A stretch of DNA of 64,000 bases from Emticicia oligotrophica DSM 17448 (GCF_000263195.1 NC_018748.1:4650001-4714000); one strand, 5' to 3'; shown: positions 20,148 to 27,500, numbered from the stretch's first letter. A program made the numbers and translations. Notes: a model not told the origin generated them from the letters alone.

Positions 20148-20233
20148 TTGCGAATGCGTTAAGATACTTAATTAATTACAAAGCAAATAAATGATTTTTT
20201 TCAGATTCTTTTACGCTTTATTGCGAATGCGTT
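20148..20233. repeat. 13-bp direct repeat upstream of the CLC-F gene
   Basis: The word TTGCGAATGCGTT occurs at 20148-20160 and again at 20221-20233, starts 73 bases apart. The first copy lies only 8 bases before the start codon. The two copies may be operator sites or leader elements of the transporter gene; no regulator is known. Confidence 0.5.
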
Positions 20234-20334
20234 GGATTTTTAAAACTGAATTCTTTTCGATTGCAGATTCTATATTAATAGAGTTAGAATTTCAATGTCG
20301 TAATATATGACATTTTGTCTTAGCAGTATTTAGT

Positions 20335-20524
20335 AAAATAAAAAAACTTCTACCTCAGAAAGATAGAAGTTTATGATGATTGAATCCCAAATTGTGGATA
20401 TTGCTACCCTCAATATAAACCTATACTTAAAATTATCTTAAAAGTTTATTTAAAAAAGAAAGCAACGTAAGTCGATAATTTTTTATAATCAGGAAAGCAT
20501 TTATTTTTTCGACTTAATAATTAT
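20335..20524 (-). ncRNA. candidate small RNA, about 190 nt
   Basis: A strong minus-strand intrinsic terminator (20337-20372) ends a stretch with no ORF, and a Bacteroidota-type promoter sits about 185 bases upstream (20530-20560). The predicted transcript contains a 7-bp AAGTCGA/TCGACTT stem near its 5' end. A second element is closed by GTTTAT/ATAAAC and ATTGA/TCAAT, and holds a GGGTA-GCAA-TATCC hairpin with a GNRA tetraloop. The 5' and 3' ends do not pair with each other, so it is not an obvious 6S RNA. It is divergent from the XRE regulator gene. I do not recognise the family. Confidence 0.6.
20337..20372 (-). terminator. orphan minus-strand terminator (candidate sRNA 3' end)
   Basis: A perfect 9-bp stem (AAACTTCTA / TAGAAGTTT) with an 11-base loop is followed on the minus strand by seven Ts and then ATTTT. 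No protein gene ends here, so it marks the end of a noncoding transcript. Confidence 0.85.
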
Positions 20525-20529
20525 GTTTA

Positions 20530-20560
20530 CAAAATTATAAAATACTAGTAACATTTGCAA
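20530..20560 (-). promoter_or_regulatory. promoter of the candidate small RNA
   Basis: On the minus strand, TTG (20558-20560) and TAATTTTG (20530-20537, matching TAnnTTTG) are separated by exactly 20 bases. This is the same layout as the gyrA and tRNA-Ser promoters in this window. Start of transcription is expected near 20523. Confidence 0.6.
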
Positions 20561-20796
20561 ATTATTTACGAAAATTTATTTACCAATGTTAAAGATTTGT
20601 TTCAAATTATTTGAAGCATAATTTCAATTCTGTTTGTATATCAAACCATTTAGAATGGATAAATAGTGTTTAGGTTTAGTAACTAAAAAAACCTTTGATT
20701 AACTATATAAGTAACTGATAATCAATCTATTAACATTTGTAATCACAGACTTTTTCAATCTTATTTACAATTAGAAAAATATATTTACAAAAGTAT

Positions 20797-20827
20797 TTGG
20801 TTTGCATTGTTAAACTATTTATATTTG
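20797..20827 (+). promoter_or_regulatory. promoter of the XRE regulator gene
   Basis: TTG (20797-20799) and TATATTTG (20820-20827) are 20 bases apart, the Bacteroidota -33/-7 arrangement. The predicted start is near 20834, giving a leader of about 78 bases. Confidence 0.6.
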
Positions 20828-20908
20828 TAACATGTTCAGTTTATAAATGTAACTATTTACTATTTTATACTGTTTCATTATGTAACATTTGTAATTTAAC
20901 TTTGTAAC
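20826..20908 (+). promoter_or_regulatory. phased TGTAAC repeats, possible operator
   Basis: TGTAAC occurs at 20826, 20848, 20881 and 20903, so spacings are 22, 33 and 22 bases, all multiples of 11. A TGTAAT variant lies at 20890, and an AACATGTT palindrome overlaps the first copy at 20829-20836. The array covers the region from the -7 box to the start codon of the HTH gene, as expected of autoregulation. This is inference from the pattern. Confidence 0.45.
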
Positions 20909-20911
20909 AAA

Positions 20912-21340
20912 ATGAACCTCAACGAAAAAATTAGACGCTTTATTAGTGAAAGGGATTTAACCTCAACAAAATTTGCTGATGAGATTGGCGTACCTCGTCC
21001 AAGTATTTCACACATTTTATCTGATAGAAACAAGCCAAGTCTTGAAATTGTACAAAAAATGTATCGCAGATACCCAGAATTAGGTTTCAACTGGTTTTTG
21101 GAAGAAGAAGAAGCAAGCAGCCAAAATGTCATGCAACCGACTATTAATCAATCAGTTACAGGAACTAAACGTACGGAGTATGTTCCACGAGAATTGAGTG
21201 AAAGAAAATCATCTGAACAAATATCAACACAAGCAAATCTGAACTCAAACATTTTATCAAATTTCGGACACGGAAGCATTGCTCGAATAATGGTTGTCTT
21301 CACCGATGGAACAATCCAAGAATTTAAGACGAGTAACTAA
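20912..21340 (+). CDS. XRE-family helix-turn-helix transcriptional regulator
   Basis: The first 60 residues form a Cro/C1-type HTH (MNLNEKIRRFISERDLTS, then KFADEIGVPRPSISHILSDR). The remaining 80 residues are polar, with a short C-terminal strand motif (ARIMVVFTDGTIQEFKTSN) seen in Bacteroidota chromosomal XRE proteins. Length 142. It has its own promoter, an array of TGTAAC words over its leader, and a terminator, so it is a single-gene unit that may control itself and the divergent small RNA. Target genes cannot be read from the sequence. Confidence 0.88.
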   Translation: MNLNEKIRRFISERDLTSTKFADEIGVPRPSISHILSDRNKPSLEIVQKMYRRYPELGFNWFLEEEEASSQNVMQPTINQSVTGTKRTEYVPRELSERKSSEQISTQANLNSNILSNFGHGSIARIMVVFTDGTIQEFKTSN

Positions 21341-21358
21341 TTAAAGTTACTTTCACAG

Positions 21359-21401
21359 ATTTAATGCAGCCTAATTTTTAGCTAGGCTGCATTAAATTTT
21401 T
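21359..21401 (+). terminator. terminator of the XRE gene
   Basis: A 15-bp perfect stem (ATTTAATGCAGCCTA and complement) with a 9-base loop, followed by Ts. Confidence 0.92.
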
Positions 21402-21433
21402 ACAGTGGATAATTTTAATTCAATTATTAGTTT

Positions 21434-21441
21434 TACCTTTG
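21434..21441 (+). promoter_or_regulatory. -7 box of the B12-controlled operon
   Basis: TACCTTTG matches TAnnTTTG and would start transcription near 21448, at the 5' edge of the riboswitch. No TTG lies at the right distance upstream, so the -33 element is weak or absent. Confidence 0.5.
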
Positions 21442-21448
21442 TGACGAT

Positions 21449-21670
21449 TTGCGGTGCTACTATACAATTCTACAATTGTACTTTTAGCTTAATAGGGAAT
21501 CTCGTTAAACTCGAGAACTGTCCCCGCAACTGTAAACCTCTTCAAATGTCAAATCATATTTGAAACTGATTGCAAAATCTATGGCATTCTTAGCCTTACC
21601 ACTGCTACCATAAGCGGGAAGGTGCTGTAATCAGGGAGGTGAGTCAGGAGACCTGCCGTAAATCATAGTG
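21449..21670 (+). ncRNA. cobalamin riboswitch
   Basis: The aptamer core is plain. An AATAGGGAATCTCG segment near 21491 and CCCCGCAACTGTAA near 21522 are followed by GCGGGAAGGTGCTG near 21614. The B12 box GTCAGGAGACCTGCC is at about 21642-21658. It lies in the leader of a BtuB-like receptor, about 140 bases before its start. It should repress the operon when adenosyl- or other cobalamin is abundant. The 5' and 3' limits are approximate. Confidence 0.95.
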
Positions 21671-21809
21671 AACTAATTTTCTTCGGAGGAAAGAAAGAGT
21701 TCAGAAATATTTTCAACTTGTTTTTCATAGGGTATCATGTTCATTTTTGACCTCCCAAAAAGAGGTCGAATAAGCTATTTTTATACCCCAAAAATCAATT
21801 TTAATTCCG

Positions 21810-23858
21810 ATGCAAAACCCATCGAGCATTGCTATTAAATGCCTAAAAAGAGCGACAAATATTGCCGCAAAAATTAGCAATCATTTGCTTGTTTGTGGTA
21901 TATTTTTAAGCGGCTCAATCAAGACGTTTGCCCAAAATGCAGAACCAGATTGCGAAGACTGTAAGAAGTTGAATGAGGTAAGTGTGTATAGCTTTAGTCC
22001 TGAAAAATTTATGACTGGCTACAAAATCCAAAAAATTGATTCTATCAATTTAGCTAGATTTCAATACCAAACTTTAGCAGATTTTTTACAATTCCAAGCC
22101 CCTTTAGCATTAAAATCTTATGGGTCTGGACAGCTTACAACCATTGCTTTTAGAGGCACTTCTGCCAACCATACCGCTGTACTTTGGAATGGTTTAAATA
22201 TTAATTCTCCAACAGTTGGACTTTCTGATTTATCTACAATTCCAATGATGGGATTTGACCAAATGGCCATCCAATATGGTTCATCTGCAAGTTGTGTTGG
22301 TACTGATGCAGTAGGGGGAAGTATCCTCCTCAATTCAGCCCCAAAATGGCAAAATAGAGGTATAAATTCAGTTATTGGCACTCAATTTGGAAGCTTTAGA
22401 AGTGGAAATTTAAATTCTGGAATTCGGATGAATAAGCCATTTAAACGATTTGAATATAGCAATAAAACACTTATTTACGGAGGAATTAGCAGAAATTTCA
22501 ATGGAGAAAATCCTAATACTGATGCTATCAGAACAGATAGAAAGGGGCGAGAATATAGTGTAGAACCTTCTAAAACTACACAAAAAGGATTCGTACATGA
22601 TTCATATATCAGATTTATTACGAATAAAAAGAGCGATTACAAGCTAATTTACTTTAATTCTTGGATAACTGATAATAAACTTACAATTCAACCAACTGTA
22701 CTGACTTATAGGGAAATTACTCAGACACAAGCTTACCGTTTTATTTTGGGAAGTCAGCTAAATAATACTTCTATCAAACTAGGCTTTATTCGTGATATAC
22801 TTGACTACGGAAAGGGAGATTTTACTTCACCAAGCCACGCATCAACAGATAGATATATTTTTAGAGTTGAACATGATTTTTTCAACCACAATCAATCAAA
22901 TTTTTCGGTTAGAATAGGCAGTGAAATTGTGCATTTTGCTACTCAAGTTGATGGTTATGGCCCACAAATTATTCAAGAAAATAGAGGTGATGGATATGTC
23001 TTAATTAGGAAGGCATTTAAAGTTCAAAAACAACCCAATAAACTCATTGCGACCCTAAATTTAAGACAAGCACTATCATCTGTTTACAAAGCACCTTTTA
23101 CGCCCGCATTAGGCATCAATTACAGTGCTATCACAAGCGAAAATCAACAAATAAATTTGTTGGGTAATATTGCTCAAAGCTATCGTTTACCAACCCTCAA
23201 TGAGCGTTATTGGCAAGTCTTAGGAAACCCAAATATTCAACCCGAAAAAGGTTTCAATAAGGAGATTGGAATTGAACATAAATTGATGTTTAATCAATAC
23301 CTAAATCTTTACACAACTATAAATGCTTTTCATAATTTAATTGATAATTGGACATACTGGAATCCTGCTAAAAATTACCGTGTGGAAAACCTTCAACAAG
23401 TTTTGAGTAAAGGTTTGGAGTTTTCATCTTCTTTAAAATTTAATAATTACCTTGCATTCCAGACCTCAGGTATTACATTAGCCTATTCACTCACTCATGC
23501 ATCTCAACAGAAGGTCTATGATATTTATGCACAAGATTTAGTTGGAAAGCAGCTAATATATGTCCCACGTCATTCAATTACCATGAACACCTATTATGGC
23601 AGCAAGAAATGGAATGTGAGTTTACAAGGCCTTTTCAACTCAGCTCGATATTTTACTTTTGACCATTCGGGAGAGCCTTTTCCGCCTTACTTTATCCTCA
23701 ACTCAACATTTAGCCATCAAATTAAAGTTGGACCTCAGAAGGGTAATTTTATTTTACAGGCAAATAACCTCACAAATACCGTTTACCCTAATGTAAAACG
23801 CAATGCTATGCCAGGAATCAATTTTCAGGCAGCACTTGTATTTTCAATAAGTCAATAA
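21810..23858 (+). CDS. btuB: TonB-dependent receptor, BtuB-like (vitamin B12 uptake)
   Basis: A leader peptide ending KTFAQ precedes a plug domain (about residues 48-180, with DFLQFQAPLALKSYGSGQLT and AFRGTSANHTAVLWNGLNIN) and a 22-strand-type barrel to residue 682 ending ALVFSISQ. The plug motifs and the barrel segment YRLPTLNERYWQVLGNPNIQ are those of cobalamin receptors in this phylum. The upstream cobalamin riboswitch makes corrinoid transport the likely role. The gene for a beta-propeller lipoprotein follows after 37 bases. Confidence 0.9.
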   Translation: MQNPSSIAIKCLKRATNIAAKISNHLLVCGIFLSGSIKTFAQNAEPDCEDCKKLNEVSVYSFSPEKFMTGYKIQKIDSINLARFQYQTLADFLQFQAPLALKSYGSGQLTTIAFRGTSANHTAVLWNGLNINSPTVGLSDLSTIPMMGFDQMAIQYGSSASCVGTDAVGGSILLNSAPKWQNRGINSVIGTQFGSFRSGNLNSGIRMNKPFKRFEYSNKTLIYGGISRNFNGENPNTDAIRTDRKGREYSVEPSKTTQKGFVHDSYIRFITNKKSDYKLIYFNSWITDNKLTIQPTVLTYREITQTQAYRFILGSQLNNTSIKLGFIRDILDYGKGDFTSPSHASTDRYIFRVEHDFFNHNQSNFSVRIGSEIVHFATQVDGYGPQIIQENRGDGYVLIRKAFKVQKQPNKLIATLNLRQALSSVYKAPFTPALGINYSAITSENQQINLLGNIAQSYRLPTLNERYWQVLGNPNIQPEKGFNKEIGIEHKLMFNQYLNLYTTINAFHNLIDNWTYWNPAKNYRVENLQQVLSKGLEFSSSLKFNNYLAFQTSGITLAYSLTHASQQKVYDIYAQDLVGKQLIYVPRHSITMNTYYGSKKWNVSLQGLFNSARYFTFDHSGEPFPPYFILNSTFSHQIKVGPQKGNFILQANNLTNTVYPNVKRNAMPGINFQAALVFSISQ

Positions 23859-23895
23859 ACAATTCTTTTATTTATATTTAATTTCAAATTAGTTT

Positions 23896-24981
23896 ATGTT
23901 TACCAACAAATTCTTATTCCGAACATCCTACCAACTTAGCTTACTTAGTTTGGGTTTATTTTTATTCAGTTGCGAAAAAAACGAAACGCAAGTCCAACCA
24001 TACAACAATGGCGTACTCATTTTTAATGCTGGAAATTTTTTCGATAACAATGGTACGCTTTCTTTATTCGACCGAGATACTAAAACTGTAACCACCGATA
24101 TTTTCTTGAAGGAAAATAATCGTTCACTGGCTGGTGGACTAACTGGTTATTCTGAAGTAGATGGCAAAGGGATAATTTTGGTTGATAATTCTACCGATGG
24201 AAAAGATGCTATTGAAATTGTTGATGCAAAGACATTCAAGTCTATTGCATCTATTAAAGGTGAAGTTGATAATCCAAGACAAGTTGTAAGAGTTTCAACA
24301 AACAAAGCTTATATTACTTGTTGGGATACTTTCAATACCGACTATTCTTATAAGTTTGGATTCATTGCAGTTCTTGATTTGACAACTAACAAAATCACAA
24401 AAAAAATACCGGTTGACAATGGAGCAGAAAGTATCGTTGTAATTGGCACTAATGCATACGTTGGAAATGTTGGAAGCCAGCGAACAATAAAGGTAGTTGA
24501 TACGCAAAAAGACGAAGTAGTTTCTAGCATAGAAGTAGGTGCGAATCCGAGTAATTTTGTTTTAGACGCATCTAATAAAATATGGATGATTGTTGGCAAA
24601 CAAATTGTTTTATTCAATCCAACAACTAAATCAATTGAAAAAACTTTTTCTTCTGGCAGTGATATTAAGAAGTCTCCGAGCAATTTGAGCATAAGTAATG
24701 ATAAAAATACTCTTTACTTTACTTACAATTTTTATGATGCTACTGATGGTTACAAACTAAAAGGGCAAATAAATGCAATTGAAATTTCATCTGGTGTAAG
24801 TAAAACTTTTATTAATCGAACCTTTTCTTCAGTAAATGTTGATTCTAAAAAAGAGCAAATCTATACAACACTCATTCCTTCATACAAACAAGCTGGGTAT
24901 GTTTTCCGTTATCAAATGAACGGCACTTTGATTGATTCTGTAAAAGCAGAAATCGCACCGAGTGGATTTTACTTCAAATAA
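23896..24981 (+). CDS. YncE/DUF5074-like beta-propeller lipoprotein, possible BtuG-type corrinoid binder
   Basis: A signal peptide ends in LFLFSC, a lipobox with Cys near residue 26. The mature part is a repeated-blade beta-propeller of the YncE/DUF5074 kind (for example KVVDTQKDEVVSSIEVGANP and IEIVDAKTFKSIASIKG). In Bacteroides the surface lipoprotein BtuG, a seven-bladed propeller, captures cobalamin for BtuB. The placement here, 37 bases after a BtuB-like gene under a B12 riboswitch, suggests the same role. The link to BtuG is inference from fold and position, not from a direct comparison. Confidence 0.75.
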   Translation: MFTNKFLFRTSYQLSLLSLGLFLFSCEKNETQVQPYNNGVLIFNAGNFFDNNGTLSLFDRDTKTVTTDIFLKENNRSLAGGLTGYSEVDGKGIILVDNSTDGKDAIEIVDAKTFKSIASIKGEVDNPRQVVRVSTNKAYITCWDTFNTDYSYKFGFIAVLDLTTNKITKKIPVDNGAESIVVIGTNAYVGNVGSQRTIKVVDTQKDEVVSSIEVGANPSNFVLDASNKIWMIVGKQIVLFNPTTKSIEKTFSSGSDIKKSPSNLSISNDKNTLYFTYNFYDATDGYKLKGQINAIEISSGVSKTFINRTFSSVNVDSKKEQIYTTLIPSYKQAGYVFRYQMNGTLIDSVKAEIAPSGFYFK

Positions 24982-25011
24982 AATTTATATTTTTTTGCAC
25001 TTGTTACAAAT

Positions 25012-25039
25012 AGGGGAGCTCCAAAAGCTCCTCTTTTTG
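25012..25039 (+). terminator. terminator of the B12 operon
   Basis: A 9-bp stem (AGGGGAGCT with AGCTCCTCT, one G-T pair) around CCAAA is followed by five Ts. Confidence 0.85.
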
Positions 25040-25227
25040 TGTTTTTAGTGTGATATTTTATAAATTCTCTTTACTTTGGGCTTTCAGATAAAAACACTTA
25101 TCAATAATTCATTCGATACCCCTCAAAAAATAGCCTTTAAATACACCATGTTTAACTCCAACCATTAAATTAAGGCAATCACCTTATCCCAAAAAAATAT
25201 ACCCCTTAAAACAAGTTTTTTAAAGCC

Positions 25228-25680
25228 ATATTTTTCATATTCTTATATTTAATACTAAAAATAAAATATTTTCAATAATAAATATAAATACCAAACAAAA
25301 TATACTTTTAATATTTTTTTATACTTTTATATATAAATAATTAATTTAATACTTTTTATTTAATATAAATAATAATTTATTTTTCATTAATATTATACTT
25401 TTAATAAGTTTTAAAATAATAAAACTAAAATTTATTTTCATATTAAATATACTTATTATTTATAATATAACTATTTTAAATAATTAATTAAATTAAAATA
25501 TTAAATAATTATTAATCTAATTTAATTAAACACTTAGTATAAATAGTTATATTAGTTATAATTATACAATAATTATCATACATTTAATAATTACTATTAA
25601 AATGATAATTACAATTAAAAACATACTGTGGATAAAAATAATAATGATGATATTGCTCATATATTTTATTTGACCTATAT
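25228..25680. other. extremely AT-rich tract upstream of parA
   Basis: From 25261 to 25620 only about 26 of 360 bases are G or C, roughly 7%, far below the rest of the window. TATACTTTTAATA occurs twice exactly (25301-25313 and 25394-25406), with further TATACTT or ATACTTTT words near 25320, 25349 and 25449. The few GC bases here are mostly C on the plus strand, opposite to nearby G-rich intergenic DNA at 27.2-27.3 kb. No ORF is present. In plasmid type Ib loci the centromere lies upstream of parA, so this tract could be such a site or a melting element. That is inference. Confidence 0.55.
25627..25635 (-). promoter_or_regulatory. perfect DnaA-box match
   Basis: TGTGGATAA is the complement of the consensus DnaA box TTATCCACA and sits at the edge of the AT-rich tract, 75 bases before parA. 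A single box is weak evidence; a second perfect match lies at 26958-26966 and another at 46791-46799. Confidence 0.35.
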
Positions 25681-25709
25681 TGCGAGTAAATATTATTATT
25701 TTACATCCA

Positions 25710-26474
25710 ATGATTATTAGCGTAGTGAACAACAAGGGAGGGGTTGGCAAAACCACTTCTACACAAAACTTAGGAGCAGCATTTAATAAGTTTGCGGGAG
25801 CAAGGGTATTGTTTATTGACCTCGATGGACAAGCAAGTTTAACCCGCTGCTTTGGAGTACAAGAATCACAAGTTGGAAGAAACCATGTTGGAAATTATCT
25901 AACTGGTGAGCTCTCATTTGAGACTATTGTAATCAATACACCGATTGGAGATTTGCTTCCTAGCTCAGGCGAATTAAATGCAAAAGAAGATACAATCAAA
26001 GCTTCTCCAGTTTTTCCATTTAACCTAAAACTTCTTTTAGATAAGGTTAAGAAAAACTATGAGTTTGTTATGATTGATTGTCCGCCAACTTTATCTGGTT
26101 TAACTCGTATTGCCCTTATTGCTTGTGAAATGTATCTGGTTCCACTTCAGGCCGAATATCTAAGCTATGAAGGCCTTAGAAACTTTTTATTTTATTCTTC
26201 GGAATTACAACAAATCAGTCCAAACACCCATTTAGGTGGTGTATTCGCCACTCGTTATAATCCGAAAATCAATAAAAAACTAAGCAATGACCTTATAGAA
26301 GCTACTAAGCAACAATTAGGGGAGAAATTCTTCCAAACAACAATTAGAGATAACATTGCGATTTCGGAGGCTCAAGCAAATGGAATGGACATTTTCTCGT
26401 ATTCACCCGATAGTAATGGAGCAATGGACTACTACAGTCTAACAAAGGAGATATTAAAAAGTATAAATAACTAA
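25710..26474 (+). CDS. parA: ParA family partition ATPase
   Basis: A deviant Walker-A ATPase of 254 residues without the N-terminal HTH of type Ia plasmid ParAs. Motifs are the Walker A NNKGGVGKTTS (residues 7-17), the switch region LFIDLDGQASLT, and Walker B-like EFVMIDCPPTLSG. Such ATPases bind DNA nonspecifically and move centromere complexes. The start is placed at the ATG at 25710, which puts the Walker A at the usual distance from the N-terminus; a TTG at 25680 is in frame. A small RHH gene follows 46 bases downstream, where a ParB would be expected. No ParB-type gene is present in the window. Confidence 0.9.
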   Translation: MIISVVNNKGGVGKTTSTQNLGAAFNKFAGARVLFIDLDGQASLTRCFGVQESQVGRNHVGNYLTGELSFETIVINTPIGDLLPSSGELNAKEDTIKASPVFPFNLKLLLDKVKKNYEFVMIDCPPTLSGLTRIALIACEMYLVPLQAEYLSYEGLRNFLFYSSELQQISPNTHLGGVFATRYNPKINKKLSNDLIEATKQQLGEKFFQTTIRDNIAISEAQANGMDIFSYSPDSNGAMDYYSLTKEILKSINN

Positions 26475-26520
26475 TTCAATCTTACTATAACTATATAGTA
26501 TGTAAAGTATAAATAATAAG

Positions 26521-26844
26521 ATGGCAAAAAATAAAAATTTCACTTTCGAAAGTTTAGTACCTACCAATAAATCGGCTGATACAACTCCCGCACAAACCAA
26601 TGCGATTGTTAATATCGTGCAAGAAACGGGTCCATCAACCAAAGTTACATTTGACTGCCCAAATGATTTGGTTGAACAAATGAAAGATTATGGTTATTGG
26701 GAAGGAATGTCACAAAAAGATATCATCATTGAGGCATTAGGTGTATTTTTTGAAGATAAAAAGATAAAAGAAAGACCTGAAAAGGTAAAAATGAGAAAGA
26801 AAGTTGGTCGTAAACCTAAAGCCTTGAAAGCATTTATAGGTTAA
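26521..26844 (+). CDS. small ribbon-helix-helix protein, likely ParB-type partner of ParA
   Basis: At 107 residues it has a disordered N-terminus (MAKNKNFTFESLVPTNKSAD) and then a ribbon-helix-helix pattern. The strand TKVTFDCP (about 41-48) leads into helix NDLVEQMKDYGYWEG and helix SQKDIIIEALGVFFEDKK. The tail is strongly basic (KVKMRKKVGRKPKALKAF). Small RHH proteins encoded directly after a short ParA are the centromere-binding adaptors of type Ib partition loci on plasmids. The position here fits that exactly. The fold call comes from the pattern and was not checked by a search. Confidence 0.7.
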   Translation: MAKNKNFTFESLVPTNKSADTTPAQTNAIVNIVQETGPSTKVTFDCPNDLVEQMKDYGYWEGMSQKDIIIEALGVFFEDKKIKERPEKVKMRKKVGRKPKALKAFIG

Positions 26845-26968
26845 TATAATTTTATTTGGGCACCTTGAAGTCAATTTTGGGTTAAAATTTCTTATAATTT
26901 TACAGATAGGGGACTTTTACATCAAATATCAACCACTAATTCACAATTATTCTAAGATTATCCACAAA

Positions 26969-26984
26969 TGTTCCACGTGGATTT
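26969..26984. promoter_or_regulatory. near-match to a parS centromere site
   Basis: TGTTCCACGTGGATTT keeps the left half and the centre of the parS consensus TGTTNCACGTGNAACA but ends TTT instead of ACA. The inner TCCACGTGGA is a perfect 10-bp palindrome. It starts two bases after a DnaA box. Only one copy is seen. Confidence 0.35.
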
Positions 26985-27185
26985 TTTTAGAGAAGTGGAC
27001 TATTTATTTGAAATTTTAATTCTGGCTTTTCTATTAAACAAAATTTTGAATATAGTTATAGTCATTAGATTATGTTATAATCTTCCAGGAACTTAACTTT
27101 CGTAAGAATTAATAGACCCAAACCGACATTTATACCATTTGTGAGAATTGAATATTTACGCATCTAATATCAGATTAAATTTTTC

Positions 27186-27198
27186 ATTCAATTCTCAG
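27186..27198 (+). repeat. dispersed intergenic repeat ATTCAATTCTCAG, copy B
   Basis: Exact 13-base copy, here paired with an inverted GAGAATTGAAT at 27143-27153, 32 bases to the left. The DNA after it (AGCC ... GGCTTAAATTTA) also resembles copy A. Confidence 0.5.
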
Positions 27199-27378
27199 CT
27201 AACAAATAAATAGCCAAAAAGGCTTAAATTTAGGGAGGTATAAGGAATTAAGGTTTTAGCTAAATGATGTTGATATAGTAGGAGTGTAAATAAATGAAAA
27301 GAGGAAGAAGTAAATGCAGAAAAGTATCTATTATAATAGATAAATACTTAAAAAAATAAGATATTTATTATAAAATAC

Positions 27379-27406
27379 CTGTTATATAATTTACATTATG
27401 TTAAAT
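27379..27406. other. candidate dif site (XerC/XerD recombination site)
   Basis: The right arm TTATGTTAAAT (27396-27406) is identical to the XerD-binding arm of E. coli dif. The six-base centre TTTACA and the left arm CTGTTATATAA (27379-27389) keep the ATAA next to the centre. The XerC arm is the more variable one among phyla. The site is intergenic, at the point where gene orientation in the window changes from mostly rightward to mostly leftward, as expected where two forks meet. Plus-strand intergenic DNA also changes from G-rich just left of it to slightly C-rich just right. Confidence 0.65.
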
Positions 27407-27447
27407 AGAAAATTATATAACTCCTCTATTTAATACTTATTGGGCAC

Positions 27448-27484
27448 AAAAAAAGTCTGCTGAACAATTCAGCAGACTTTTTTT
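27448..27484 (-). terminator. terminator of the 485-aa TPR gene
   Basis: A 16-bp perfect stem including AGTCTGCTGA / TCAGCAGACT with a 5-base loop, with A- and T-runs on both sides. It ends the minus-strand TPR gene and would also stop read-through from the par side. Confidence 0.92.
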
Positions 27485-27500
27485 GTGTTCTTAAAACCAA

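Larger units (their letters stand above)
26845..27447. other. intergenic region between the par module and the dif site
   Basis: It holds a perfect DnaA box (TTATCCACA, 26958-26966) and a near-parS palindrome (26969-26984). An 11-bp inverted pair GAGAATTGAAT (27143-27153) / ATTCAATTCTC (27186-27196) and the dif-like site at 27379-27406 follow. A 21-codon frame at 27294-27359 (MKRGRSKCRKVSIIIDKYLK and one more Lys) has an AGGAG 10 bases upstream and resembles the start of an RHH protein; it may be a remnant, but I do not call it a gene. Confidence 0.5.

Noticed and set aside
20140-20330. Fluoride riboswitch before the CLC-F gene
   Set aside because: The leader on the minus strand lacks the GAUGG, CCGCC and CUGAUGRCUCCU-type conserved segments.
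20335-20524. 6S RNA identity for the candidate small RNA
   Set aside because: The length fits, but the 5' and 3' ends do not pair and no long hairpin with a central bubble can be drawn.
25228-27000. Chromosomal origin of replication (AT-rich tract, DnaA boxes, parA)
   Set aside because: Only two perfect DnaA boxes are present, not a cluster, and genes on both sides point towards the region and not away from it. The dif-like site fits a terminus better. A plasmid-type origin of a captured element remains possible.
27294-27359. 21-codon peptide gene near the dif site
   Set aside because: It has a purine-rich stretch upstream but no promoter or paralogue; it may be an RHH gene remnant, so it is mentioned only in the intergenic entry.
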